Of a stretch of DNA of 64,000 nucleotides, positions 10,301 through 20,175 are shown piece by piece; the first letter of the stretch is position 1; every line of letters starts with the position of its first letter. The notes beneath the pieces were generated by a model. That model had not been told where the DNA came from. It ran no database searches and was given only the letters and a program-made list of their open reading frames with translations. Made by a program: the position numbers and the translations under genes. This DNA comes from Ptychodera flava (Eukaryota; Hemichordata; Enteropneusta; Ptychoderidae). Location: the NCBI RefSeq assembly GCF_041260155.1, contig NC_091931.1, positions 16,531,476 through 16,595,475 of the forward strand, written 5' to 3'.

Positions 10301-12814
10301 ATTGTCAATGATATAGTCCCTGCATTTTTATTAAATGGCCGTCACATGACCATATTTGATCAGATCACAAAACAAATCTACATGCACATGTATGACAAAA
10401 GGAGTAATCCTTTTACCAAGTTTAAAAGTAATCGCTCCAGGCATCTTTGAGATATCAGCATCAATGGACGGACAAACAGATGGACACACACATGCACGCA
10501 CGTATGGACATGACCAAACCTATAAGTCCCCCGGAAGATATCTGTGGGGACTAATAAATCAGTGTTGTCACACAAGCAAAGTTCCTAGGCTCTTTAATCG
10601 ATGTAATAACAGCTATTGATGGACAACTTCTGAGGATGTTTTCTTGTTTGCAAAGATGTTCTTATATTATTTTTTTCTTGTAACTAGTGTCAATCTGATA
10701 CTAGTTACAAGAAATGGTAATATTAATAACATCTTTTGCAAACAAGAAAAAGTCCTCAGAAGTTGTCTATCAGTAATAAATAACATGCAATGACTCAGAT
10801 TGCTGAAATATGTCACTGCATTGCTGAAATATATACAGAAACTTACTGTATAGGGTTTTATATTTTTTGGACAACTGGATGTGTTAAAAAATTGATCCTC
10901 CAAAAATTTTAGCACAAGATTTTACCAGTTTCTATGGATTTCCCTGCATTTAAAAAAAAATATTCTAGAACAAATGGCCACAACTTTTCATTGGCTAGTT
11001 TCAGTTTTTTGAGGGGCAAAATCTTAAAAAAATTGTATGGATCTGAAAAAAAAACCCATTTATGTTGTGTGTTTATAAATGTGACAAAATTTACTTTGGC
11101 ACTCAGAGGGTTAACTTTCATGGTAGGTGAAGAAGCTGTCCTTTGACACTCTTTCAGTTTCAGTGAAAATTTCTTGTTAATTCTTCCACAGAAACACTGT
11201 CAATACAAGTATCCTGAGTGTATGAAAGTTGGAGAAGAACACATTCTTGCTATGGATATATTTTAATAATACTGACTACTTGGGAACGCCATTTATGAAA
11301 AGTGCAGCTGACCTTTCACCGGAAACAGCAAAATCAATGCTAAAACTAAAGCAGTGAGAGTGAAATGCTGTTTGTCAATGCTATGAGCACTGGATGGTGC
11401 ACCATATCCCAGACATTTTGATTTTTTTAGTCTCATCTTAATGGCCAGGTGAGAACAATCTTAAAAAGAGGTCAGACATTAAACACAGTAAGAAATAACG
11501 CCATTCACTAGACAGGCTCTTTGAGTTTATGCATAGTTGCGACTAAAGACACGCAGCTATGGTTACAAGCAGCTGTTACTTGAGACGATGTGTGCAATAG
11601 TTGTAAATCTTAAGCTGCTGGCTGCATGGTTGTTAATGATCAAACACCCTACAACCCTAAAACCCTCGAGAATTTTTTCTCAAGTGTCTGTGGCACAACC
11701 AGAGATACCATTTTATTGTGGCAGCATTTAACCCTTGACTCTGTGATGACCCTTCAATATATTCATGTATTTCCATACAACTATGCTAGCCAACTATGCT
11801 TATTGTATCACTGACTAGCAATTCTTTGGAGTTATTTGGGAAGTTGTGCTACTCCCTTTTTGATGCCTTTCAGTAAGCATGTGATGTGATAGCGCCTGAT
11901 TCCATAAGTTACATACAGTTTGTATTGTCTATGCAACATATTGACAGTACTATCCTCCCAAATTTCAGAAAGCTCAGCCTCAGAGCTATCAGAAATCAGA
12001 GGCTCTACAAAAACTCTTTCACATCATCTTTGGGCGAAAACCATTACATGTAATTATGTTAACTTGTACCAATATTTCTTATCACAGGCTCTTGACTCAA
12101 TGCAGGCGAACCGCTAGCCGTCACTGATACAGCGGTTCGCCTGCATTGAGTCAAGAGCCTGTGTTTCTTATGGTCTGGACAAAGGGGTATTTTCTTAATA
12201 AGACCTTTAGTTCACCACCTGTGTTACATTGCGCTTGAACAGATTACATATGGACCTACCCATCATAAACGGAAGCAGGGCCAAATGACAACCTATTCAA
12301 ATTTCTGGCACACAAAATGAAATTAAAACGAAAAGACTGCCTCCTATTAGTTACTTCCCATCCAAATTTTTATCTGTAGGTGAGGAATATGTGATATTTT
12401 GCCCTTCACAATGTCAATAAGTAATTAAACAATTATTACAAACCTACCCCTAATAAAGGCTATAAAATGTCCAAATTTAATATAAAATCTTTCTAACCTG
12501 GCCTCAACTTCCCATACCATGGTCAAACTGCCTTCCCAATTCCAATGAATTGTTTTAATGTGTGAAGATCTAAACAAAGTCTGGTTTACAGTAACTAACA
12601 AATTAGTAAGCTGAAGCACATTTTTTCTGTTTGTCTGTGGCTAAGGCGAGCGACGCGAGTAGTCAGACATTAAATTGGACCCTGAAATCCTTGTGTCGTG
12701 AATCGAATATCGAATACAAGAATGCATGTAGATGCAGATAGTGATACGTTACCTCATGATAACACGTTTGTCTTTGAAGTCGACTGCTTCGATACTCAGT
12801 TTATTCAGAGCCAT
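1308..12814 (-). CDS. Phosphoglycerate kinase, N-terminal part (5 exons, continues off left edge)
   Basis: PGK is the cytosolic glycolytic enzyme that transfers a phosphate from 1,3-bisphosphoglycerate to ADP. The exons, in coding order, are 12814-12753, 4006-3956, 3115-2963, 2290-2146 and 1411-1308. All have GT-AG borders and matching phases and give 171 codons plus 2 nt; family members are about 415 residues, so roughly 60% is missing at the window edge. Visible motifs are the PGK signature VIMRVDFNVP split over exons 1 and 2 (residues 18-27), the 3-phosphoglycerate-binding loop SHLGRPDG (from residue 61), [10 protein letters not shown] in exon 4 and [16 protein letters not shown] at the end. 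The start ATG gives [18 protein letters not shown], the usual PGK N-terminus. Intron 1 is 8.7 kb, inflated by transposons. No stop or frameshift is seen, so the gene looks functional. Confidence 0.96.
1412..3955. other. PGK introns 2-4, no other feature seen
   Basis: The intervals 1412-2145, 2291-2962 and 3116-3955 separate PGK exons. They are AT-rich, with many stops in all frames and no recognisable domain, RNA gene or clear transposon ends. Confidence 0.6.
4706..4717. repeat. LINE target-site duplication, left copy
   Basis: The 12-bp ACAGTAATTATA is identical to 9845-9856 and marks the 5' boundary of the LINE insertion. Confidence 0.9.
4850..6059 (+). pseudogene. LINE ORF1 remnant (2A-like peptide, coiled coil, nucleic-acid-binding C-terminus)
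   Basis: The ATG at 4850 opens a 123-codon frame with a Cys-rich hydrophobic stretch ([13 protein letters not shown]). The frame then shifts, and the next segment (to 5541) carries the 2A-like motif followed by a charged helical region ([16 protein letters not shown]). A second shift enters a heptad-rich coiled coil (5471-5704, [19 protein letters not shown]). A third leads to a segment with IERAHRLP and [14 protein letters not shown] (5698-5871), typical of the RRM-like ORF1 proteins of L1/CR1 elements. A fourth segment (5865-6059) ends the ORF at TAG 6057-6059. The order of pieces is normal for LINE ORF1; only the reading frame is damaged. Confidence 0.82.
5260..5286 (+). other. 2A-like translational recoding motif (GDIELNPGP)
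   Basis: The codons spell GDIELNPGP, matching the 2A consensus D(V/I)ExNPGP at every fixed position, preceded by the hydrophobic/helical VSRLLQVS. In 2A peptides the ribosome skips the bond between the last Gly and Pro, giving two proteins from one ORF. It lies after the N-terminal segment of ORF1 and before its coiled coil. 2A-like motifs are known from APE-type LINEs of several marine invertebrates. Confidence 0.88.
6110..9608 (+). pseudogene. LINE ORF2 remnant: AP endonuclease and reverse transcriptase
   Basis: The endonuclease starts with [13 protein letters not shown] in one frame (about 6130-6170), then continues after a frameshift in an open frame to 7380. That frame has [10 protein letters not shown], the LAGDFNAR motif and the terminal SDHFPV motif. 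A further shift near 7350-7380 enters the reverse transcriptase (to 8614): [15 protein letters not shown] with [38 protein letters not shown] and the catalytic LLYADD followed by VADAADLP. The usual hydrophobic residues after YADD are missing, which suggests drift. The C-terminal part (8547-9608) is broken by several stops and ends with a Cys/His finger-like segment (CVYC...[13 protein letters not shown]). Confidence 0.9.
9820..9844 (+). repeat. LINE 3' terminus with AATAAA and CTGAA repeats
   Basis: An AATAAA at 9820-9825 is followed by four to five units of CTGAA up to the right target duplication. This is the terminal microsatellite of CR1/L2-type elements, used instead of poly(A). Confidence 0.8.
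9845..9856. repeat. LINE target-site duplication, right copy
   Basis: ACAGTAATTATA, identical to 4706-4717. Confidence 0.9.
10615..10776. repeat. Foldback (hairpin) repeat, about 70-bp arms
   Basis: The left arm (about 10615-10688, with GACAACTTCTGAGGA and CTTGTAACTAGT) and the right arm (about 10700-10776) are imperfect inverted copies around an 11-nt loop. This is a small foldback element in PGK intron 1. No clear target duplication is seen and there is no coding capacity. Confidence 0.75.
10888..11110 (-). mobile_element. TTAA-bounded MITE-like repeat (family also at 16.1 and 55.3 kb)
   Basis: Read on the minus strand from the TTAA at 11111-11114 it begins CCCTCTGAGTGCCAAAGT and contains CTAGCCAATGAAAAG. 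The latter is shared with the TTAA element at 16088-16287 and, more weakly, with 55290-55493. The left boundary is uncertain and the terminal inversion is poor, so this may be a truncated copy. Confidence 0.45.
11115..12074. other. PGK intron 1 sequence, nothing recognised
   Basis: AT-rich DNA without a convincing ORF, RNA gene or repeat end. Confidence 0.5.
12083..12163. mobile_element. 81-bp foldback element with perfect 33-bp arms and 8-bp target duplication (hAT-like)
   Basis: Arms 12083-12115 and 12131-12163 are perfect inverted copies (starting CACAGGCTCTTGACTC) around a 15-nt loop. The flanks TTTCTTAT (12075-12082 and 12164-12171) are identical 8-mers, the target length of hAT-type transposases. 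The perfect arms and duplication point to a recent insertion. The superfamily call rests only on the 8-bp duplication. Confidence 0.88.
12164..12752. other. PGK intron 1, 5' part, nothing recognised
   Basis: Sequence between the foldback element and PGK exon 1; no ORF or repeat end seen. Confidence 0.5.
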
Positions 12815-13115
12815 AATGGATTTCTTGGTAATTGAGATGGCAAGAATAAATGACGTCGGGGAAAGATTGCTCGAAATGTCTCCAACTGCACTCCAGGCTC
12901 AGGGACCGAAGGTTCGTGCTGTCGGCTGCAACAGCTATGGTGAAGGTCATGAAAAGGGTCAGCTGCGCAGACGACATGCGCTGCACATGATGACCCCGGA
13001 AAAGGTCAAAGGCTATCGACCTGTTATATACACATGCATACACAGCAGGCCTGCAATGACACGGAGAGAAGATCCAGTGTGACCGACAAAAATTGGCAAA
13101 AGATCTTTTAGAGGC
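12815..13115. promoter_or_regulatory. Divergent (probably bidirectional) PGK / deacetylase promoter region
   Basis: Only 301 bp separate the PGK start codon (minus strand) from the deacetylase start codon (plus strand), so both promoters and 5' UTRs must share this interval or overlap the first exons. No TATA box stands out. The interval contains a CRE-like TGACGTC (about 12851) and an AGGTCAAAGG half-site pair near 13003, of the kind bound by nuclear receptors. These are pattern matches only. Confidence 0.6.
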
Positions 13116-16100
13116 ATGGTGCACACCGTGCTAATAAAAGTTCACAGAACTCTGCTTTCAAAGCACAGTGTGAACAGCAAGTTAAAGTGTGTACGACTTG
13201 TTTCTCAGGTAAGTTTGATATGCATTTATGATTCTTCATGTGGCAAGTTTATCACTGTTGCACTTAGTCGTCAGATCCGCTAATTCACTGTAACGTTTTA
13301 CGACACCTCTGCCTTCGTTTTGAGTGCCCCCCCCCCCCCAGATATTTAATTGCTCACCGGTCGAATCAGACCTTCATCGTATAAAATGCTGCCGATTGCA
13401 AACTTGCGACGAGTAAAACTGAAGTCCCATGTTCTTCACGTGCGTGAATGTACCGACGTGAGATGCATTGTACCGAAAAAGTGTGTATGCCGCCCTCTAA
13501 AGAGCAACTGAGATGACAGTACTCACACTTTGTTTTTTTTTCAAATGATTATTGATTGTTCAAATAAAAATATGTATGAAAATCAAATAAGGAAATCACA
13601 TATATTTAATACTAATTTCACACTCTTTGATCGTGCAATCTCAGTAGTGAACATTTTTATTATTTGTGTGCAGTGATATTATTGTTTATCTATGCTGTGC
13701 AAAAACAATTTTAATGTGTTTCATTCAGTTTCTAATGTGCTATTTCTCTTTCAAGGTAACCAAAGACAAGACTCGCCGAGGTCTACCCATTGTCCACCAT
13801 GAGGGGTATGTTTCCCATCTACCCCCAGACCACAGATTCAAAATGAGGAAGTTTGAAAGACTCTTCTATTATTTACTGAAAGACAACGTCATTGACAGGA
13901 AGCAAGTGTGGAAACCAGAGAGAGTCAGCAGAAAAGTCTTGATTGAAACTGTTCACACACAAGAGTACATAGATGATTTTTTCAGTGGTCAGATTGGTGT
14001 CAAGGAACAGAAGAAGACGGGATTTGAATGGAGCAGAGGGCTTGTCAGTCGGTGCAGATACGAGACAGGTTGGAATTTGCTGAGGTTTTGTCTGCATGTA
14101 TACACTGATGACCAGACAATATGGTTTAATGACTGCAAGTCACCAGTAAAACACATCTTAGTTTCCTATTTGTATGGGCAAAATTTTACATTTATAGGCT
14201 AAAATGTGGAATCTTTTGTAAATAGTTGTTAACATAATAGGGAGAGGGGCCGTCCCTTCTGCGCATGCAGCTGGGCGACTTTCTTTTCAATGTAAAACAT
14301 TGCCTCTTGCCAGAAATTGGCGATCATTGATGAGCAAGTTAGTGTGAAGCAAAATCAATATTTGATGCATGTTCATAGTTCACCAGTTGTGTAAGCTTTC
14401 TAATCGCTGAAAGACTTTTCCAAATAAACTTTGGTTGCATTTCTTCATTTGGATGGAGCTGCTTCGACCATCACCAGTTTCAGCACAGCCACCACTTTAA
14501 AAATGGTGATATTCACAAGGGATGTTGGGATATGTTGTACATTGCCACAGACCCATTCTATGGGTCCCATATGCACAGCAGCCTACATGATGATCCCCTC
14601 CTTCTGAGTCACACACAGAAGTTCAAATAAACCAAGTGAAACAGCCAGGAATGTTTTGATGTTCAGTAATGCTAGATACAAAATATAAAAATACACAGAA
14701 AATTCATGCTATTCTAGGCTTCCATGTAACTGACTGCATATAGGGATTGACAGCATCCCTGGCAGCTTTGAAAGTAGCATGATCAGAGCCTTAATTATTT
14801 TTAGATGTGATTAACTTTTATACGTTCAAAATGTATTCTTCCCTCTGTGAGTGTAAATGAGCTCACAAAGTGTGGCTCCCCTGGTTCCGTTGTCATTTCC
14901 TTCAAATGCTTATGCCTATGCAAAGGAATTTGTCCTTACCTTTCGATTGTCTCACCCTTTTCCAGGGGGTACACTCCTAGCAGTTGAAGCTGCATTGCAG
15001 TATGGTCTAGCTTGCAGTACAGGCGGTGGAACACACCACGCTTTCCCTTCACATGGCTCAGGGTTCTGCCTCATCAACGACATGGCTGTCGCTGCCAGAT
15101 ACTTCATACTCAGGAACAGAGTCTCAAAAGTTTTAATAGTTGATCTTGATGTTCATCAGGTAAATATATAGTGATGTGATATATTAGAGAGAGAGAGAGA
15201 GAGCCCCTTCAAGTTTATTTTATTACATATAAAGCTCTTTTAGACGTGTACAAGATGTCTAGCTTTTCTGATTCTCATTGTGGAAGCACATTCAAGTTTG
15301 CCTCAACCTTGACCCAGGTCAAAGTTTATGTACAGACACATGTAAGTATGATTTTAGTAGCACTGGCATTCAAAGACAATCGATTAATGATGGTGTTCAT
15401 CTTTATTCTTTCAAGACAAAATTTCACCTCTTTCAAGATTATAACAATGACATATTAGAATACAACATATTTCAAATTTTGTTTGTGTTTTTTTCTGTGA
15501 CAGGGCGATGGCACTGCATTCATTTTTGCAGATGATCCAAACGTCTTCACATTTTCCGTTCACTGTGGTAAGAACTTTCCTCTCCACAAGCAAAAGAGTG
15601 ATTTGGACGTCAGCCTGGAGAATGGTGTTGGAGACGACGAATACATGGAAGAGATTGGCAAGTGGCTGCCGTTGATACTCGAAACTTTTAGACCGGACCT
15701 GGTCATCTACGACGCCGGAGTTGACCCACATCAGAAGGATGCACTGGGCAACCTTAACCTCACTGACGCTGGTAGGTGGGCTGCCTGTGATCAACCCGCA
15801 AAATAAAGTTTGCATTTTTGAGAATCTGTGGCAATGCAGTGATTTGTAGAGTATGCTCAGATAGATGATAAATGAGTTTATTATCAAAATGACATATGAT
15901 TACTTTTAAACAGTTGCCAGTCATAATGACACGGTGAAGGAGACAAGTGTCCATTTATTAATTCAGTGTTCGATATTTTGCTACATTCACAGTTAGCAAT
16001 AGAAGGCAGGCATCAAGGCAACTCTAGATAAGTCATAATTAATATGTTGAAAATAGAAGAAATAAGATTTAGAATACTGTTTGTTAACCCTTGGAATGTT

Positions 16101-17370
16101 GAAGTCATTTTTTTGTCTTTATAAAGTATACCTCCGTCACGTTTTTCAGATTTTTGCTAAAATTTTGATAAAAAACTCTAGCCAATGAAAAGTGATGTCT
16201 GCTTGGTCCAATATTATCAAAAAATTGCAGAAAAATTCATAAAATTTGGTAAAGTGTTGCACCAAAATTATTCCAACACTAAAACGGTTAATGCAATGTG
16301 CTGAAAAAAAAAGGATTATGACATTACACAGAAAGTAATTATTGTTCTATCTTTGACAAAGGATTATTCCATAGGGATTACTGGGTCATGGACAGAGTTC
16401 TCTCCCATGGAGTGCCATGTGCTTGTGTCATTGGTGGCGGATATTCCAAGGATCTGGATGAATTATCACTCAGGCACACTATCCTACACAGAGCTGCGAC
16501 AAAAGTGAGTAATTTCTTTCAGCAGGATAGCTGTGCCTATTTTCTAGTTTTTCCCCCAGTACTGTCATCATTCTTCATACAGGTTTCATAACTTGTCATT
16601 CAACTTCCACAGGTCCTGTAGTAATTGATCCAGTCTTTTTGATTTCATTCAAGTAGATTATTTGCACCCTCAGCAGAGATGCAGTCTTGTTTATATGTGG
16701 TTGTTGGATTGACATATATACATTCCAATTTCACATCTGCTATCATATACAAGACCAATGGCAACATAACATCAGAGATTGTTGAAAGTAGTTTGATGGT
16801 CTCACACCCATTCCTCATCATTTATACGTAGTTGCATATGTATTTTACCCAGTTGTAGAAATGACAATTCAGTAGTCAATGCGAAATAAAACCACCAGAT
16901 TCTGTCACTGCTGATTTAGAAAGCCTGTGGATGGTGAGCGCCCTCTATGCCAATAAATTGTCAAGCACGCTAAAAGGACTTCAAAAGCAACTCACGAAAA
17001 GAACTTCACAAGGCATAAACTATCAGCAGAAACATATACCACATTTTGTCCTCTCTGCTGTCACATCACCAGTGTAGTGCGCCCTCTATGTCAACTAATG
17101 GTAACCCCACTGATGTATGGGGATCTACATACATGGTGCTTGAAAATTTATCATAGTCATACAATTTTTTTGTAGAAAATTTCCAACTTGATTCAAATAG
17201 CTCAATAGGCCATTAACTTAACAATTATGAACACACTTTAATATAATTTGAAAATTTGCAAACGCATTGTGACCAGGTTAGTATTGTCTGTCAAGTCATG
17301 TGATCATTATATGAAAATAAAAAGGACATCTTTTCGAATTTTTCAGGTTTGGACCGACAGAGGAATGTAG
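13116..17370 (+). CDS. Class IV HDAC-like deacetylase (bacterial/plant type), complete, 6 exons
   Basis: Exons 13116-13208, 13756-14068, 14966-15159, 15504-15771, 16362-16504 and 17347-17370 give 344 residues; all phases match. One donor (after 14068, GTTGGA) is weak but required by the frame. The fold is the arginase/deacetylase type: LPIVHHEGYVSHLPPDHRF near residue 42, GGGTHHAF with the active-site His pair (159-160), DLDVHQGDGT with zinc ligands Asp197 and His199, YDAGVDPH with zinc ligand Asp274, and VIGGGY with the catalytic-type Tyr317. It resembles cyanobacterial, proteobacterial and plant class IV members more than vertebrate HDAC11. The first 31 residues (MVHTVLIKVHRTLLSK...) are basic without acidic residues, suggesting a mitochondrial presequence (inference). 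The real substrate, histone or not, cannot be read from sequence. Confidence 0.93.
14069..14965. other. Deacetylase intron 2
   Basis: 897-bp intron. Near 14231 a short GGGAGAGGGGCCGTCCCTT stretch precedes CTGCGCATGCAG and resembles the end of a TTAA-type MITE, but no partner end is seen. Confidence 0.5.
15160..15503. other. Deacetylase intron 3
   Basis: 344-bp intron containing a short GA repeat (15187-15202); otherwise nothing recognised. Confidence 0.5.
16088..16287. mobile_element. 200-bp TTAA-type MITE in deacetylase intron 4
   Basis: The element is flanked by TTAA at 16084-16087 and 16288-16291. The ends CCCTTGGAATGTTG and, inverted, CCGTTTTAGTGTTGG share most positions. TTAA duplications are the piggyBac hallmark. 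The interior is AT-rich and non-coding. Confidence 0.65.
16505..17346. other. Deacetylase intron 5
   Basis: 842-bp intron before an 8-codon terminal exon; no recognisable feature. Confidence 0.5.
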
Positions 17371-19781
17371 TAGAATCACACATCGAGAAGATAACAGAAT
17401 GTCCATGAACTGTTTTTAACTTCCTGTGTACATACTCCTAAAATCACATTGGTGCTGAAAAGATATTTATTATAATTGCAAACCTTCTCATGTTTTATTC
17501 ATTTCCTCAAACATCCCGACATAGTGATTCACTTCTAAATTTAGTGATGGTATGTTTAAGCAATAAACCACACCCAGCGACGGTATACTACGAGATTTTG
17601 ACCAGTTCACGACATATATGCACGAGCGATAGCGAGTGCATTTATGAAGAGAACTGGTCAAAATCGAGTGGTATACTGTCGCTGGGTGTGATTTATTGCT
17701 ATTATATCACAACAGTATATTAAAATTCTGGCATGGAACGTCAAAAACAGATTTTTGCTCAAGCTGAGAGCTCACGCGTATGCCAACCGTGGTATATCGC
17801 CAATATACCACGGTTCTTTTCGCGTCTCGACCAATCAGATCACTGTATATATCAATATACTGGTATGATATAATAACAGATATATAATGTATTAATATCC
17901 ATTTGTGGCAAAAAATATGCAGAGTTCATCAGAAGTATGTTAAAAGACCTGCCATAAAGTTTTAATGTATCCACTTTGTATGTGGTTGTCTGCGATTACC
18001 TTATCTGTTTACAGTCACACTCACAGATATTTGTGGCTTACAAGCCTAACCAGGGAGCAAGTCAGGCAAGTGTGTTTTGAAAGTATTTATTGCATAAAGT
18101 ATGTAAAAAGGTCCACATTTACATAAAAAGACCTCAAGATACTTTTCTAATATCTAATTTTGACTGTCACAGTCAAATAACAGTTTGTCATACTGAAAGA
18201 AAAGATGTATTACAAGACTTTAGAAAGAGAAGCAGTGTTTTTATCTTCTTTACATTTACAAAGATCAACATCATCATACGGTTTTACTGTGCTGTCTTTT
18301 GCACAGGTGCAAAGACCAGTAGAATGGAAAAAACTAGCAAATAACATCTTTATGTTTTGACAAGGTCTTTTAAGAAGCTAAATGACAAATGTCTCTGAGG
18401 AAATAATGCTACATTTTGAAATACAAATTGCCAAAGCTTTGTTGATTTAAACTGTTTTCCTTATAAAACATATGAAAGAAATAAAGATCATTTTTGTAAT
18501 GTTGAAAACCAATTTCTCAATGCTGGAATTACAATGGTTCATAATTACACTGAAGAAGTGACCAATTTTTTCTCATACCGTGATTGCAGTGCTATATGAA
18601 GTCTTGGAGCAGGGCAGGAAATAATTGCCCACACACCTGTCCAGGGCAGGTAAATTTGACAGTTAACTGTCTGATGGACAGACTGAAATAATTGCCAATG
18701 TTCTCTTTGCTGAGAACAGCTATAATGAATATAGATTGTGCAAGACACAATTATCAGGACAAGTTCTGCTAACACGATGTACAGTATTCTGCTCTGATGT
18801 GCAACTTTTCAATGTTGCCAATCTGGTGGTTATTTTTCATGAATGTCCTTCATGCCCTTATTTATCATGTTCATTAGCAATGTATAACGGTTAGATTCGA
18901 ATATATCATATTATTCAGAAGTAACAGAAACCCCTCTAAAAAACCTTCATCACCACACTTTGGTTAATCCCGCCTGCTTTTCAACGATCTCAATAACTTT
19001 GCCACCGCACAAAGTATATGGTTATGCTATTTCCAAGACAAGTTTTAGGTGTACCGAACTTTACATTGGCTTTTCTTTGTGATGGAAACGTCTGAAACGC
19101 ACATACTTCTTCTGTCATCCACCTTGGAGTCAATTTCTTTTCCACAGAAAATGCAAGTCTGTACTACAAAGCCAGGTTGAAATGCCATTGTCAAGGACAA
19201 GACAGTCAAGTGTAAATATTTATACTTGAATTACAGCACTGGCGATCAAATACGGCGGAAATACTTGGTGATAAAGGATTTTGTTTTGTATTTTCGAAAT
19301 CTCTACTCCTTAAATTAATAACTTGTTCGTGTTCAGACCATTGAATCATGGGATAGCTATCAGGTCCATAGTTCACAAGCTCCCTGAACATACAAATCCA
19401 ACAGTTGAAGATGTGAACTGACATAACGTTGCTGCAACAAATTGTTTCAAACCTTCGAATAATGCTTGCTTTCATGGTTAAAATTTAGAAGTTAATTTAG
19501 CCGTATTTAATACTGTCTAGCAAACTTTAGATGAGCCTGTAGACCAGTCTTTGGAAACAAAAGTGAAAGCTGCAGCTGTTGAATTCGTATATGCTCTGTA
19601 TTTCCACATTCCATCATATCTTTAATATGTCAGTGTATTACCTTGTGAATACGAGCTTTCGTACAGAAAATAACCTTCAAAATATGTCATCTTTGACAGC
19701 ATGCCCTACACTAGATACAAAACATAACAATAATGTGAGAAAATTCCTCAGGTTAGCAAACGTGTTACGTCAATCAGTTGT
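17371..19781. other. Intergenic region between two convergent genes
   Basis: Holds the 3' UTRs of the deacetylase (plus) and the HYR gene (minus) and the hairpin MITE at 17559. I cannot place the two poly(A) sites. No further ORF resembles a gene. Confidence 0.5.
17559..17875. mobile_element. Hairpin-rich MITE, copy 1 (second copy at 62118)
   Basis: A long imperfect palindrome (17559-17700) has arms starting AGCAATAAACCACACCCAGC and ending in its inverse. It is followed by a smaller perfect inverted repeat, AACCGTGGTATAT / ATATACCACGGTT (17785-17797 and 17803-17815), and the terminus TGGTATGATATAATA. The centre of the long palindrome is itself palindromic (ATATGCACGAGCGATAGCGAGTGCAT). The same layout recurs at 62118-62412, which defines the boundaries. 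There is no coding capacity. Confidence 0.82.
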
Positions 19782-20175
19782 TCATACATAGATATTGACT
19801 GGCATATCAGTATCATAATAGTAATGAGCTCCAGAGGGCGTTGTCGGTGGCTCCGGGGAGTGTCGTACACTCAGCATCGAATTGGAAGGAGGCTGCAACG
19901 AATTATTCGCAAGTTTCCCTTTCAGCAACGCCAAGTCTGCGGCAACGGCCTCTTCGTTTTCCGGCGATGCAGCTGCAAGTTTCTCCTTCAAAAGAACCAA
20001 GTCTTCGTCCATATTTTCGCCGGACTCTCCCGATTCCACCGCCCCGTCGTTTCCGCTGTCGCTTGGAAAGTTGACTGACTCTCCATCGATCTCAGTTTCT
20101 GCCGTATCGGTTAGGCTCCTTTCGCTCGAGAAGGATGAATTTTGTTGTTCGTAGGACCCCGCTCGCGCCCTGAAC
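19782..20175 (-). CDS. Last exon: cytoplasmic tail of the HYR receptor
   Basis: 131 codons including TGA at 19784-19782. After the basic juxtamembrane KRFRARAG the tail is Ser/Glu-rich. It holds a duplicated helix-like motif, DLVLLKEKLAA then DLALLKGKLAN about 25 residues later, separated by SPENEEAVAA. The end, HYYYDTDMPVNIYV, has hydrophobic residues at positions 0 and -2, like class II PDZ ligands. No kinase, TIR, death or ITAM-like motif is seen. Confidence 0.88.

Larger units (their letters stand above)
4215..10552. repeat. Dispersed repeat with AGTCCCCA...TGGGGACT ends and ~165-bp internal monomers, split by a LINE
   Basis: Without the LINE this is about 1.2 kb in PGK intron 1. It starts with AGTCCCCAC at 4215 and ends with the inverted GTGGGGACT at 10544-10552. 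Inside are about five diverged monomers. Each carries a core like TATGCAAATTAGCAATTAAT, then GAGATCAACATCTGTAC, then TTCATCAAATTTGATGCAGT. Monomers start near 4348, 4566, 9845, 10000 and 10137. No coding potential is visible. It behaves like a non-autonomous mobile element, but I cannot assign a superfamily and no clear target duplication is visible. Confidence 0.6.

Noticed and set aside
13666..14202. 178-codon plus-strand frame as a separate gene
   Set aside because: It is deacetylase exon 2 with intron read-through at both ends.
14225..14275. TTAA-type MITE in deacetylase intron 2
   Set aside because: Only one end-like stretch is seen, with no inverted partner or TTAA pair.
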